Part shown: piece after piece, positions 31,707 to 39,841 of the stretch
How positions within the stretch are numbered: the stretch's first letter is position 1
Layout of the letters: each line of letters opens with the position of its first letter
Notes under the pieces: generated by a model
The model's input: only the letters and a program-made list of their open reading frames with translations
What the model was told of the DNA's origin: nothing
The model's database searches: none
Position numbers and translations under genes: made by a program
From: Clostridiales bacterium
GTDB lineage: Bacteria > Bacillota > Dethiobacteria > Dethiobacterales > Dethiobacteraceae
Assembly: GCA_018335855.1 (NCBI GenBank)
Contig: JAGXRM010000032.1
Coordinates: forward strand, 1 to 64,000
Length of the DNA: 64,000 nt
Direction: 5' to 3'

Positions 31707-32543
31707 TCAGATCGGGGGCTGATTGATTACCAGTGCTTTGCGCATTATATCTAACGCAGGCTTTTGATTCGTAAAGATTGTAAAAGCTCTTGCGCCTTGG
31801 TGAAGCAGCATGCTTAGGCCGTCAAGGCCTGGGTTGTTTAGCTCTTTGGCGTAGTGGAGGAAGTCTGAGGGCATATTTCCGTAGCGGAGGTCGTAAAACA
31901 GGGCACCGGTGGTTGAGCTTAAATCTACGAGCCACTCTCCCTCCTTTTTAAACGGAACGGAGAGGGTGTTAATTACAAGATTGGCACCTGTTATGGCAGT
32001 TTTGTAATCATCTTGGAGGGAGAATACGGTTACTTTTGGCAGTAATGAAGATATCTGTTGGGCTTTTTCCAGGGTTCTGTTTAAGATGATTATTTCTGCG
32101 GCGTTTTCATGGGCTAGTTGGGCGGCGATAGCACGGGCTGAGCCGCCTGCACCGAGGATGATAGCTTTAATTCCGCGGGGGTTCAGGTTGACTTCATTTA
32201 GTGAGTCGATGAAGCCGGGTCCGTCGGTGTTATGGCCGATGAGTTCGTTATTGACGTTGAGAATGGTATTGACAGCGCCACAGCGTACCGCTGATTCGTC
32301 TAAATGATTCAGGTGGGGTATAACCTTCTCTTTGTGAGGGACGGTTATATTGACCCCTGTCAGGTTTAAAGCGCGGATGGCTGAAATGGCGGTTGGGAGG
32401 TTTTGGGGGGTGACGTGGAAGGGGATATAGGTGTAGGGCAGCTTCTGGTAGGAGAAGGCGGCGTTGTGCATGGCGGGGGAAAGTGAATGGATGACTGGGT
32501 CACCGAAGAGTCCGATGATTTTAGTGTGGCTGGAAATATTCAT
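31707..32543 (-). CDS. aroE: Shikimate dehydrogenase
   Basis: The protein reduces 3-dehydroshikimate to shikimate with NADPH in the chorismate pathway. From ATG at 32543 (MNISSHTKIIGLFGDPVIHSLSPAMHNAAF; ribosome site GAGGTG at 6 nt) it has 278 residues. The substrate-binding N-terminal domain shows SLSPAMHN and GVNITVPHKEKV with the catalytic lysine, and AVNTI. The NADP domain shows GAGGSARAIAAQL and LNRT. GLSMLLHQGARAF ends it. An upstream ATG would add 29 poorly supported residues. A broken copy of this gene lies at 45626-46140. Confidence 0.95.
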   Translation of the reverse strand: MNISSHTKIIGLFGDPVIHSLSPAMHNAAFSYQKLPYTYIPFHVTPQNLPTAISAIRALNLTGVNITVPHKEKVIPHLNHLDESAVRCGAVNTILNVNNELIGHNTDGPGFIDSLNEVNLNPRGIKAIILGAGGSARAIAAQLAHENAAEIIILNRTLEKAQQISSLLPKVTVFSLQDDYKTAITGANLVINTLSVPFKKEGEWLVDLSSTTGALFYDLRYGNMPSDFLHYAKELNNPGLDGLSMLLHQGARAFTIFTNQKPALDIMRKALVINQPPI

Positions 32544-32613
32544 GGTTTTCACCTCTGAGGGAATTTCGCTGTTTTGGGGGAAAATTCCTGTTAATAAAAA
32601 AATAAGCCACGGC

Positions 32614-32751
32614 TTATTTTTTTTGCTCAATAATGAATTTGAATTCTCCTGTTTGTTTGTTTACTACTACATCCTGAAGACGGATGTCAGGATGGTTATT
32701 TTGTTTTTCTTGCTGCCAGGCATCTTTCATTTTCTGCAGCAGGTCTTCCAT
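32614..32751 (-). CDS. Small uncharacterised protein
   Basis: From ATG at 32751, after AGAGGTGG, the protein has 45 residues (MEDLLQKMKDAWQQEKQNNHPDIRLQDVVVNKQTGEFKFIIEQKK). The frame is open to an earlier ATG at 32832 that adds two CxxC-like cysteines, without a clear ribosome site. It may be co-transcribed with aroE. It is not recognised. Confidence 0.5.
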   Translation of the reverse strand: MEDLLQKMKDAWQQEKQNNHPDIRLQDVVVNKQTGEFKFIIEQKK

Positions 32752-32889
32752 CGGGAAACCACCTCTGTTCGGTAGTTTCCCCGTGAAATTTTTCTCTATA
32801 CTATCTTCACATTGTCTACATCGGTTCTCCATTTTTATTGTGTATGATAAGTGTGTAAGAAAAGTTTGGGAAGATAAGGAGGTGACACA

Positions 32890-33351
32890 ATGCGTAAAGG
32901 ATTAGTAACAGCGTTAGTACTGGGGCTGATACTGACTGTTGCGGTACCTGTTCTGGCCGGAGAAGCTACGGCAGGGAGGTTTGCCCGGGATGGCGGTATG
33001 GGAATTGGCCAGGGAGTGACGCGCGCTTACATTGGTGAACTATTGAAGCTGGATGAGGAAGCGTTGCGCGCGGCTCGTCGTGAAGGCAACTCCATGATTC
33101 AGATTGCAGAGTCTCAGGGTCTTGGTGCGGACGAGTTTGTTGGCAAAGTGGTTGAATTCCGTAAAGAGCAAATAAATGCTCTGGTTGCGGAAGGTACAAT
33201 TACTGCGGAGCAAGCAGAGCAGTGTGCTGAGACGATGGAAACACGAATTCAGGCCAACCTGGAACGTGTCCCGGAAGGTCAGGGCAAAATGATGCAGAAC
33301 CTTCAGATGCAGCAAAACAAACAAATGCGGGTAAACAGCAAAAACCGATAA
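32890..33351 (+). CDS. DUF2680-type secreted protein, copy 1
   Basis: The 153-residue protein has a signal peptide (MRKGLVTALVLGLILTVAVPVLAG, cleavage after ALAG-like VLAG) and a mature domain with YIGELLKLDEEALRAARREGNSMIQIAESQG, FRKEQINALVAEGTITAEQAEQ, the repeating helix-turn pattern of DUF2680/YckD-like proteins. A Gln/Met-rich tail ends it. AAGGAGGTG lies 6 nt upstream. A terminator follows at 33361. The gene and its leader are duplicated at 46176. Its role is unknown. Confidence 0.85.
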   Translation: MRKGLVTALVLGLILTVAVPVLAGEATAGRFARDGGMGIGQGVTRAYIGELLKLDEEALRAARREGNSMIQIAESQGLGADEFVGKVVEFRKEQINALVAEGTITAEQAEQCAETMETRIQANLERVPEGQGKMMQNLQMQQNKQMRVNSKNR

Positions 33352-33360
33352 GAAAGTCGA

Positions 33361-33388
33361 AAGCACCTGGTCGCTCAGGTGCTTTTTT
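33361..33388. terminator. Terminator between convergent genes
   Basis: AAGCACCT (33361-33368) pairs with AGGTGCTT (33377-33384), followed by TTTTTT on the plus strand. It ends the DUF2680 gene and overlaps the end of the TWQG gene. Confidence 0.8.
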
Positions 33389-33821
33389 CTGTTAAATTAG
33401 CATTAGTAACCGCTTCGTTAATAAGCATAATCAGCTCAAGGAGGCTGCAAAACGGCATAGTCTGTTTTTTATCCAGAGACTGGACTGTACCCTGCCATGT
33501 TGTGTTTTGGCGGTAGAGTATCCTTACAAAAAATGTACTTCCGCCTGACTGTGGTTTTTCTTCCTGATCCTGTTCCGTCCCGCTTGGCATATTAATAAAA
33601 GCATTCTCATCCCAGCTGCGCAATTGGGTGTCAGGTTGTGGGTAACCGAGAATCTCAAGTTTGTGATGAATTTGAGTTAACAATTCCAAAAAGCTTTTGT
33701 AATGATAGGTCTGCCCTGACTCTACGTGTTCAGCCTTGCCCTGCCAAGTGGCGTTATTTACTGAGGTTACACGAATGATAAAGTCGGCAGACTTACTTTT
33801 TTTGAAACTTTTAATATTTAT
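33375..33821 (-). CDS. Two-domain TWQG-motif protein, non-standard start
   Basis: The frame holds two copies of one domain: SADFIIRVTSVNNATWQGKAEHVESGQTYHYKSFLELLTQI and STFFVRILYRQNTTWQGTVQSLDKKQTMPFCSLLELIMLINEA. The same domain is the whole of the small protein at 39391-39630. A strong GGGAGGGG (33829-33836) lies upstream, but no ATG, GTG or TTG follows in frame; the codon at 7 nt spacing is ATA (33821), then ATT (33815). A TTG at 33689 would keep only the second domain. So the gene uses a rare start or has lost its ATG. It sits at the far end of the fibre cluster. The function is unknown. Confidence 0.6.
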   Translation of the reverse strand: MNIKSFKKSKSADFIIRVTSVNNATWQGKAEHVESGQTYHYKSFLELLTQIHHKLEILGYPQPDTQLRSWDENAFINMPSGTEQDQEEKPQSGGSTFFVRILYRQNTTWQGTVQSLDKKQTMPFCSLLELIMLINEAVTNANLTEKST

Positions 33822-33989
33822 CGTGTAACCCCTCCCAGCATTTTTTATTTTATTATAACATCGCAGAGATATAAAAATATAGATAATTTTAAATTATTTA
33901 AGATTATATTTGTTTTTTTGGCGAAACTTGGCGATAGCTTCACTTCACTTGTGAAATGTTAAAACAGTAAATATTACTGTGTAAAAAAA

Positions 33990-34024
33990 AGTCCCACCGT
34001 TGCCTGAGCGGACACGGAGGGACT
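33990..34024 (-). terminator. Terminator after the LPXTG gene
   Basis: AGTCCC and CCG (33990-33999) pair with CGG and GGGACT (34015-34024) around a small loop; on the minus strand a run of Ts follows. Confidence 0.75.
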
Positions 34025-34074
34025 CTATGGCTTTGTATTTTTGCTTTTACCACGAAGCGAAACGGGGGTTGACA

Positions 34075-35589
34075 TTATGGTTTGAAACTTTGCTTCTTTC
34101 TGCCGAGGAGGATGCCTGCAAGTAACAGCAGGGCTCCGTAAAAGTAATACGGCGATAACCCTCCGGTCCGCGGCAATATGTCGCCGAGGGCGGGACTTTC
34201 AGGAGATATCATTATCTCTTCTTCATGGTAATTGCCGAAGAGTACTGTTTGATTTTCACCTTCAGCTAATTGCACAGTTACCTCGTGAGCAGTGGTAGCT
34301 ACCCATCCGTCCTCTTCCCTGAGTTCTTCCCGGACTGTATACGCACCGGGTTCCAACTCTATGGTAACGGGGGTGACAAATTCCTGCCCGTCGATGAAGA
34401 CTTGCCAATCTACTATCTCCCGCTCGCCTTCGTCCCAGATGCCGTTACCGTTCAGGTCAAAGTATTTGCGCACCGTCAGTGTGGTCTTCTCCGTATCTGT
34501 TGATCTCTGCCGGTTGCCGAAAAGAACTGTTCGTGAACCTGTAGCCGGCATTGTGATAGGCACAGAAGTATCGGTGGTAGATTCCCATCCATCCCGGTTC
34601 TCCTCCACAACCTGGTACTCCCCGGGAGTAAGATCATACAGGAAAACAGGCGTGGTATACTGCTTGCCGTCTATAGTGACTGGCCATCCCTGAATCTCCG
34701 GTTCATCGCTGGCCCAAACACCATCGCCGTTTAAGTCATTAAACTTGCGCACTGTGAGAGAATTACCATCCGGCGTCGTCCTTTCCGGGTAGTTACCGAA
34801 CAAGACGACCTGATGTCCTCCCTTTTCCAGCGTCACGGTTCTACTGGTATCTGTGCCGGCAACCCAGCCGCTTCGGGTTTCCTCTGTGACTGTATAGGTG
34901 TACGGCTCCAGTTGCAAGCCTATTACCGGAGTCTTATACTCTTCGCCGTTAATATAAACTTTCCAGTTGGATATCTCGTATTCACCGGAATCCCAGACGC
35001 CGTTATGGTTATCGTCACGGAACTTACGCACATCCAGTGTTCCCATTTCTGTGCATTCCGAGCGGAACATGAACCGTACAGTCACATTAGCACCCTGGTA
35101 CTCATTGCCCACATCGGGACCGGAGAGGTGTACAGTAATGTCAATCTGCTGGCTCTCATGACCATCAAGAATGCCCATGTCCAGTTCCTCGAATTCATTA
35201 ACCAAACCGTGGAAAAGTTCCTCTCCACCCCGTGCAACGGTGATCTGCAGAACTTCGTCCAGTGGATTCCCCACCAGGCCCCGGTAGAAGCCTTCAAGGC
35301 TGCCTGTCTTTTTTATATCGAAATAATACCTGAGCGGTGTGGCCTTGGTGTTCTCTGCAATCAGGTAAGAGGCCTTGTTGTCGCCGGGTTTTAAGTTGCT
35401 GACATCCACAGGTTTATCTGAGGCGGTTACTACCAGGCCGCAGTCTCCGTTATCCACACTAATGGCATACGACGTGCTGAGGCCAGCCATAATCAATAGT
35501 GTAGAGCTGACGAGGAGAACAATCAGTATGGTGGCGACGGGCACCATCATTTTTATATTCCAATTCAAAGCTCTTTGCTTCTTTTTCAT
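34075..35589 (-). CDS. LPXTG cell-wall protein with three SdrD/prealbumin-like repeats
   Basis: The 504-residue protein has an N-terminal membrane/signal segment (residues 13-40). A TasA/camelysin-like beta domain follows (SYAISVDNGDCGLVV...LKPGDNKASYLIAENTKATPLRYYFDI). Three repeats of about 85 residues then begin TLDVRKFRDDNHNGVWDSGE, SLTVRKFNDLNGDGVWASDE and TLTVRKYFDLNGNGIWDEGE, with D-N-G calcium-loop-like motifs. The C-terminus is LPRTGG, a hydrophobic helix and a KKQSFK tail, the sortase sorting signal. It should be displayed covalently on the wall. It follows two TasA-like genes and may anchor the fibre. No sortase gene is in the window. Confidence 0.88.
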   Translation of the reverse strand: MKKKQRALNWNIKMMVPVATILIVLLVSSTLLIMAGLSTSYAISVDNGDCGLVVTASDKPVDVSNLKPGDNKASYLIAENTKATPLRYYFDIKKTGSLEGFYRGLVGNPLDEVLQITVARGGEELFHGLVNEFEELDMGILDGHESQQIDITVHLSGPDVGNEYQGANVTVRFMFRSECTEMGTLDVRKFRDDNHNGVWDSGEYEISNWKVYINGEEYKTPVIGLQLEPYTYTVTEETRSGWVAGTDTSRTVTLEKGGHQVVLFGNYPERTTPDGNSLTVRKFNDLNGDGVWASDEPEIQGWPVTIDGKQYTTPVFLYDLTPGEYQVVEENRDGWESTTDTSVPITMPATGSRTVLFGNRQRSTDTEKTTLTVRKYFDLNGNGIWDEGEREIVDWQVFIDGQEFVTPVTIELEPGAYTVREELREEDGWVATTAHEVTVQLAEGENQTVLFGNYHEEEIMISPESPALGDILPRTGGLSPYYFYGALLLLAGILLGRKKQSFKP

Positions 35590-36036
35590 CCTCCAGGGTC
35601 AGCTCCCTCAGGTTTCTTTATATTAAACCATTTTAGATTATTTTCATTGTTTAGCGTAGTTTTGCCCGTACGCAACTCTTTGTCAAACACGTATTGCTGA
35701 CATAGAATCATCAAAATCGCAACCAGGATTCATGATTAATTATGGACAAAGGTCTCCCACGTCACCGGTTCAGCTTTTTAATACTCATTGCTGTAGAAAA
35801 AACCTGCTGTCAATTATTTTCAGCTTTAATAAAGGCCTGTTCCGTATCGTTTGTTTCATATTACCCAAGGCTATACAAAGCATTGTCGGAAGGCATAATC
35901 TTTAGGCTTATCCGTCACCATCAGGTTCTATATGGAAAAACTTATGCGGCTCTCCATTATAAACTAACGTCTTCATCTTATTTTTTTGTCTTCATTTGTA
36001 AAGTAACCAGGTTGCCTATGTAAGACTTCTTATGTC
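35590..36036. other. Intergenic region before the LPXTG gene
   Basis: The region is AT-rich without a recognisable gene; a 93-codon plus-strand frame at 35742-36023 has no ribosome site or family features. It must contain the LPXTG gene promoter or carry read-through from the TasA-like gene past the terminator at 36037. Confidence 0.4.
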
Positions 36037-36068
36037 TGTTAGGGCGGGCCACCTAACCCGCCCTAACA
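36037..36068 (-). terminator. Terminator after TasA-like gene 2
   Basis: A perfect 12-bp stem (TGTTAGGGCGGG with CCCGCCCTAACA) about 135 bp past the stop of the TasA-like gene. The T run is weak. Confidence 0.6.
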
Positions 36069-36203
36069 GGAGAACTCGCTACACCAGCCTGGTAATCTTG
36101 CTTTATATAATTCTAAAGCATTGTTCTTGATACCGCTGGCTTAGTGGCGATAAAGCAGATGTTCCAGACCTTTACACTGTCTTTGTGTATTGCAGTGTAT
36201 AGC

Positions 36204-36989
36204 TTACTGAACCTGGTCTAGTTTGAATGTGAGTGTGAAATCCACACTATCGCCTTGAATCATGTTGTCAGGAACGTCAATCCATTTAGTTCCATCCCAC
36301 CTTTGGAGATCAGAGTCTAACGAAACCCGTAAGAAAAATGCTACTTCCTGTCCAGGAGCAAGTATATCATTAGTTAGGTAACCAAATGTTCCATAGGTCT
36401 TACCACCCAACCCATTTAGACCAGGGATTCCCCACGGGTGCGGAGGTCCAGCTTGCCATTGACTATGAATTCTGGATGGGACAGTCCAGCCTTTAGGTCC
36501 CCACCCCATAGAATGGGGCAACTCTAATCCGTCTGGGTTATCTATGATACACCAACCATTACCCTCTTCCAGAATCACAACACCATCACCAGGCTGTTTC
36601 CCGGGTTTAAGGAACCAACCCAGATGGCCAGGATTAGGGTCAGGTACATTGCCAGCACCGTAGTACTCTTCGAGAGCAATAGCTTTAGGTTCATTCATAA
36701 TATTACTATTGTTGTTAATTGGACTAAAGTTTACAGATAGTTTGCCAGGCAACGTGCCATCGTTTTTCAGCACCCACTTATAGTACGAACTTGTGTCTCC
36801 AGGTGCCATGTTCGTTAAAGATACGCCTACTGCCTGATCTTGGCCATCTACTTTAAGATCCAGTGTACCCGCAGCGAATGTATTGGGGGTACTTACATGC
36901 GAATCACTAAACCAAGCCATAGTAGCGCCGCCGATTAAAGCAGCTGCCAGTGCAATTACCATTAAACTAATAACCAATCTACTCTTCAT
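36204..36989 (-). CDS. TasA/camelysin-like secreted fibre protein 2
   Basis: The 261-residue protein has a signal peptide of the SipW-processed type (MKSRLVISLMVIALAAALIGGATMAWFSD, where the GGATMAWFSD ending is characteristic), then NTFAAGTLDLKVDGQ...SLTNMAPGDTSSYYKWVLKNDGTLPGKLSVNFS, the TasA/camelysin beta-sandwich signature. The end is DSVDFTLTFKLDQ. TasA family proteins assemble into extracellular fibres of biofilm matrix. A c-di-GMP-I riboswitch lies in its leader (37028-37112). A GGAGG lies 7 nt before the start. Confidence 0.88.
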   Translation of the reverse strand: MKSRLVISLMVIALAAALIGGATMAWFSDSHVSTPNTFAAGTLDLKVDGQDQAVGVSLTNMAPGDTSSYYKWVLKNDGTLPGKLSVNFSPINNNSNIMNEPKAIALEEYYGAGNVPDPNPGHLGWFLKPGKQPGDGVVILEEGNGWCIIDNPDGLELPHSMGWGPKGWTVPSRIHSQWQAGPPHPWGIPGLNGLGGKTYGTFGYLTNDILAPGQEVAFFLRVSLDSDLQRWDGTKWIDVPDNMIQGDSVDFTLTFKLDQVQ

Positions 36990-37027
36990 TTCTCTACCTC
37001 CAATTTTTTATTTTAAGGGTCTTACCT

Positions 37028-37112
37028 CCCCTGGCGGCCAGGCTGCCATTCTTTTAGAGAAAGGCCCTGTGGCTTTGCGTCCCTGCCTTTCGACAGGTTT
37101 GCCTTTTTCAAA
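37028..37112 (-). promoter_or_regulatory. c-di-GMP-I (GEMM-I) riboswitch in the leader of TasA-like gene 2
   Basis: Read on the minus strand, the region contains GGCAAACCTGTCGAAAGGCA, then GGGACGCAAAGCCACAGGGCC and ATGGCAGCCTGGCCGCCAGG. These are the GEMM-I landmarks: the GCAAACC strand, a GNRA tetraloop (GAAA), GGGACGCAAAGCC joining region and the second stem with GGCAGCC. It lies between the stop of TasA-like gene 1 (37170) and the start of TasA-like gene 2 (36989), so it can tune the second gene separately. The aptamer 3' end runs into GGGGAGG, about 33 nt before the ribosome site. Confidence 0.88.
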
Positions 37113-37169
37113 AACACAACAACCGTGTCTCTTAGCCCATAGACCTAACCTCCTTTCAATAGCTTAATC

Positions 37170-38072
37170 TTATTGCAGCGGATGGCCGTACCATTCTATA
37201 TCAATAGCGTTATGTGAGGCCTGTACCGCTTGGGCTTCCAGATAATACTCCTCTTGGGAGTCGAAGTTCATTACGTCCAAAGTGATGCATACTTTTTCTC
37301 CCGGAGGTACGGGGGATTGGTAGTACCACCAGCCCTCTTCGCCGGGTATCCAGGAGGTACTATCGTAGTTTAATGTCCATTTGACTGGAAGTTTTTCCAC
37401 GGCTGCATGTGTCACCAGGTAAATAGTTGAACTGATCTCTTGAGAGAAAATCTCTTGAAAGGGGATAATGTGGAGGTCGGAAGTGGTGTTATCTAGGGCG
37501 TTATGTGGAGATCTAAACTGACCGGGCCCATTTGCATTATCTTTAGTAGGCACTGCTGTTTCTGCATAAACAGGGGTTTCAGTTAGCGCCCAGCCGTTGA
37601 TTGTCTCATAGAGCACATAAAGATTCTCGTAGTCTTTGTATACAGTTACCCACCCGGCGTGGTAGTTCTGCCCGGCTATTAACTCTTCTTTTCTTGTTTG
37701 TAAAAGGTCGTAGGTAAAGTACATCTTCCACCAGGGGGTTCCATAGCTCACACCATAAACCACTGCAGTCTGTGGTTCTATTTGTTCACCGTCGCCGTGG
37801 GCTCTGACGCGGATATAGGCAGCCTTACTGCCCGTGTTTTCCACACACCAGGTCAGTGTTTTAATGGACGGATTGCCTGGAGATGGATACATGGGGTGGT
37901 CGGGTTCGATAGCTGTTATGGATACGTCCTGGCCGGTTATTTCTACGGTTCCTGTAGTGAAGACAGCGGGATCAGCTGTAACGTGGTCGGTAAACAGAGC
38001 CAAAGTGGCTCCTCCGACAAGGGTGGAAGCCAGGGCCAGTATCATTAGACTGAATACAATTTTTTTCTTCAT
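37170..38072 (-). CDS. TasA/camelysin-like secreted protein 1
   Basis: The 300-residue protein has the SipW-type signal peptide MKKKIVFSLMILALASTLVGGATLALFTD, followed by FTTGTVEITGQDVSI and a beta domain with KTLTWCVENTGSKAAYIRVRAHG and PVKWTLNYDSTSWIPGEEGWWYYQSPVPPGEKVCITLDVMNF. The pairing with SipW immediately upstream fits the tapA-sipW-tasA arrangement of Bacillus. It is larger than classic TasA and carries additional insertions. It is likely a fibre subunit or cap. Confidence 0.85.
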   Translation of the reverse strand: MKKKIVFSLMILALASTLVGGATLALFTDHVTADPAVFTTGTVEITGQDVSITAIEPDHPMYPSPGNPSIKTLTWCVENTGSKAAYIRVRAHGDGEQIEPQTAVVYGVSYGTPWWKMYFTYDLLQTRKEELIAGQNYHAGWVTVYKDYENLYVLYETINGWALTETPVYAETAVPTKDNANGPGQFRSPHNALDNTTSDLHIIPFQEIFSQEISSTIYLVTHAAVEKLPVKWTLNYDSTSWIPGEEGWWYYQSPVPPGEKVCITLDVMNFDSQEEYYLEAQAVQASHNAIDIEWYGHPLQ

Positions 38073-38111
38073 GCCATCCCCTCGCCTTCCTCAGGGTTTT
38101 TCTATTGGAGA

Positions 38112-38726
38112 CTATACTGCAGGTTCATTATTTGCTTTGGCTTTTTTCTCTTCTTCCATGGCCGTGGCCAGGCTGAAGAGATTTTTTAGCTCGAAGAGGA
38201 TTATCAGGAGGCCGGGAGCGATTACCAGGAGTACCAGGCCTTTTTTGGTTTGGGTAAAGGCCATTAGATGGCCGAGGTATGGTACGGAGTAGTGTACTCT
38301 TCCTACAATGTTTGCTGCGGGAACAGTACTTCCATCAACTACATCGTTTGCATCTCCCTTGGTGACAAAACTGAGGGTGCCATCGCTTACGACTTCCATC
38401 ACACGGTGTGTTGTCAGAGTTTCACTGCCGTCATTTCCTCTATACGTGATAATATCGCCTGCTTCGAGCTGGATTGGATCCAGCGGGCGAACAAACACCA
38501 CGCTTCCCGCTTCAAAGGTAGGGCCCATACTGCCGCTGAGAACGATATACATCTGATAGCCGGCAATTGACGGAGGAGTGCCGGTAATTCTGCCCTTTAC
38601 CAGGGAAAAAACCATTGCACTCATAAATAGGAGGATAGCAATAAACACAACATTGCCGAGCATACAGGCCAGGCTCCACAGCATTGTTGGTTTAGGACTT
38701 ATTTTTTCTGTGTTTGTTTCAGGCAT
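38112..38726 (-). CDS. sipW: Signal peptidase I, SipW type
   Basis: The 204-residue enzyme has an N-terminal membrane helix (residues 20-44), the catalytic serine in YIVLSGSMGPTFEAGSVVFV (about residue 64-66), GDIITYRG, and a histidine in THRVMEVV instead of the lysine of bacterial-type enzymes. This is the archaeal/ER-like SipW class. Two C-terminal helices follow. In Bacillus subtilis SipW processes TasA and TapA. Its two TasA-like neighbours carry the expected signal peptides. Confidence 0.93.
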   Translation of the reverse strand: MPETNTEKISPKPTMLWSLACMLGNVVFIAILLFMSAMVFSLVKGRITGTPPSIAGYQMYIVLSGSMGPTFEAGSVVFVRPLDPIQLEAGDIITYRGNDGSETLTTHRVMEVVSDGTLSFVTKGDANDVVDGSTVPAANIVGRVHYSVPYLGHLMAFTQTKKGLVLLVIAPGLLIILFELKNLFSLATAMEEEKKAKANNEPAV

Positions 38727-38773
38727 TTGTGCTTCTCCTTTTCGGCGAGCATGTGTTATTCATTATTAATGTC

Positions 38774-39310
38774 TCAGTGTTCATAGACGCTTTCGGGGAC
38801 ACTCTCAGGGATGTTTCCATAGATGCTTTCAGGGACGGAGAATAATACAAGGGGATAAACAATTCTTACGGTCTTGTAAGCCGTCATACCCACTACGTCT
38901 ACTTGTATGACAATTACGTCTGCATTGGTATAGCTTTGCACTGTAAGGATTCCTGTTTCATGATTGATAGAAACACCGGGCACTTCTTCGGCAAGGCTCC
39001 AGTACACCCAGGCATCTCTAATCTCTTCGCCGTTGTCAGTGACAATAGCGAAGTACTGCTGTTCAATGTAATCATTTGACACTTCTATTTCGTCGTTACC
39101 GATAATCTCGAGATAAGATTCTGTTTGCATATAGTTCATTAGAAGCATGGGTTGTTCATCAACAATATGAAAAGGCTCTGATTGTGTACTGTTAGTGAAA
39201 AAGGAAATACTGCTACGGAAGCTTGTAGCGTAAAAAACAAGCGCCGGTAATACGATAATTACCATTGAAACTTTTAACGCTTTATCGAGTATGCTTTTTA
39301 TAAGATTCAT
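38774..39310 (-). CDS. Membrane-anchored extracytoplasmic protein of the fibre cluster
   Basis: The start at 39310 (MNLIKSILDKALKVSMVIIVLPALVFYATSF) follows AGGAGG at 6 nt, giving 178 residues. An N-terminal helix anchors it, and a beta-sandwich domain follows: EVSNDYIEQQYFAIVTDNGEEIRDAWVYWSLAEEVPGVSINHETGILTVQSYTNADVIVIQVDV, an Ig-like invasin/bacterial-Ig-type pattern. The tail has short repeats SVPESIYGNIPESVPESVYE. It takes the tapA position just before sipW but has no detectable sequence relation to TapA. It may be an assembly or anchoring factor. Confidence 0.7.
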   Translation of the reverse strand: MNLIKSILDKALKVSMVIIVLPALVFYATSFRSSISFFTNSTQSEPFHIVDEQPMLLMNYMQTESYLEIIGNDEIEVSNDYIEQQYFAIVTDNGEEIRDAWVYWSLAEEVPGVSINHETGILTVQSYTNADVIVIQVDVVGMTAYKTVRIVYPLVLFSVPESIYGNIPESVPESVYEH

Positions 39311-39390
39311 ATTGGCCCTCCTGCGCTTGTGTGCGGCAAGGCGTCTGCGTAATTTTGTCATTCTTGTTCCCCGCTTTCACTGGAGCACTC

Positions 39391-39630
39391 TTATGATACA
39401 TCTTCTTTTTCAACCCACATGTGGTTGTCAGGTGAAGACTGTACGCTATGGTTTATGGCATCATTCACCAGTTGTATAAGCTCCAGCAGGCTGCGAAATG
39501 GCATACTTTTCTTTTCGTCCAACCATTGGACGGTACCCTGCCATGTACTATTCTGACTAAACTGTATTTTGACTAAAAAGGATACGCCTCCAACCGGAAT
39601 CGTTATGTCGTTGGATTTACTCTGGCCCAT
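39391..39630 (-). CDS. Single-domain TWQG-motif protein
   Basis: From ATG at 39630 (AGGAG at 9 nt) the protein has 79 residues: MGQSKSNDITIPVGGVSFLVKIQFSQNSTWQGTVQWLDEKKSMPFRSLLELIQLVNDAI. The pattern F-V-I---QNSTWQG-V-WL--K---PFRSLLEL--L-N-A is shared with both halves of the gene at 33375-33821, which lies at the other end of the cluster. It is cytoplasmic by prediction. A small regulatory or ligand-binding module is possible, but the family is not characterised to my knowledge. Confidence 0.75.
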   Translation of the reverse strand: MGQSKSNDITIPVGGVSFLVKIQFSQNSTWQGTVQWLDEKKSMPFRSLLELIQLVNDAINHSVQSSPDNHMWVEKEDVS

Positions 39631-39719
39631 AGCTTCACTCTCCTGAAAAAAGATTGCGCGTTTCCGGTGAGGAATATAAATACTACTGTTAAAACATAGC
39701 ACTGCTGGAACTCATTATG

Positions 39720-39747
39720 GTCACATCAGAGTCACATTTCAGTCACA
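39720..39747 (-). promoter_or_regulatory. Three GTCACA direct repeats at 11-bp spacing (candidate SARP operator)
   Basis: GTCACA occurs at 39720, 39731 and 39742, exactly 11 bp apart (TGTGAC on the transcribed strand), about 90 bp upstream of the TWQG gene start. SARP regulators are known to bind heptamer direct repeats at 11-bp or 22-bp spacing near the -35 region, and a SARP-type gene lies immediately upstream. Confidence 0.6.
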
Positions 39748-39773
39748 AAAAGGACGGGAGAAACTTGAAAAAA

Positions 39774-39807
39774 AGCCGCTACCGGCACGAATGTACCGGT
39801 AGCGGCT
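39774..39807 (-). terminator. Terminator of the SARP-type regulator gene
   Basis: A perfect 12-bp stem (AGCCGCTACCGG with CCGGTAGCGGCT) followed on the minus strand by seven Ts, 35 bp past the regulator's stop. Confidence 0.88.
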
Positions 39808-39841
39808 ATATAGTAATCATGTGAATCAGGCTAAATGACAC

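Noticed and set aside
35742-36023. Possible 93-residue gene on the plus strand
   Set aside because: No ribosome site, no family features, opposite to the surrounding operon and in an AT-rich leader region.
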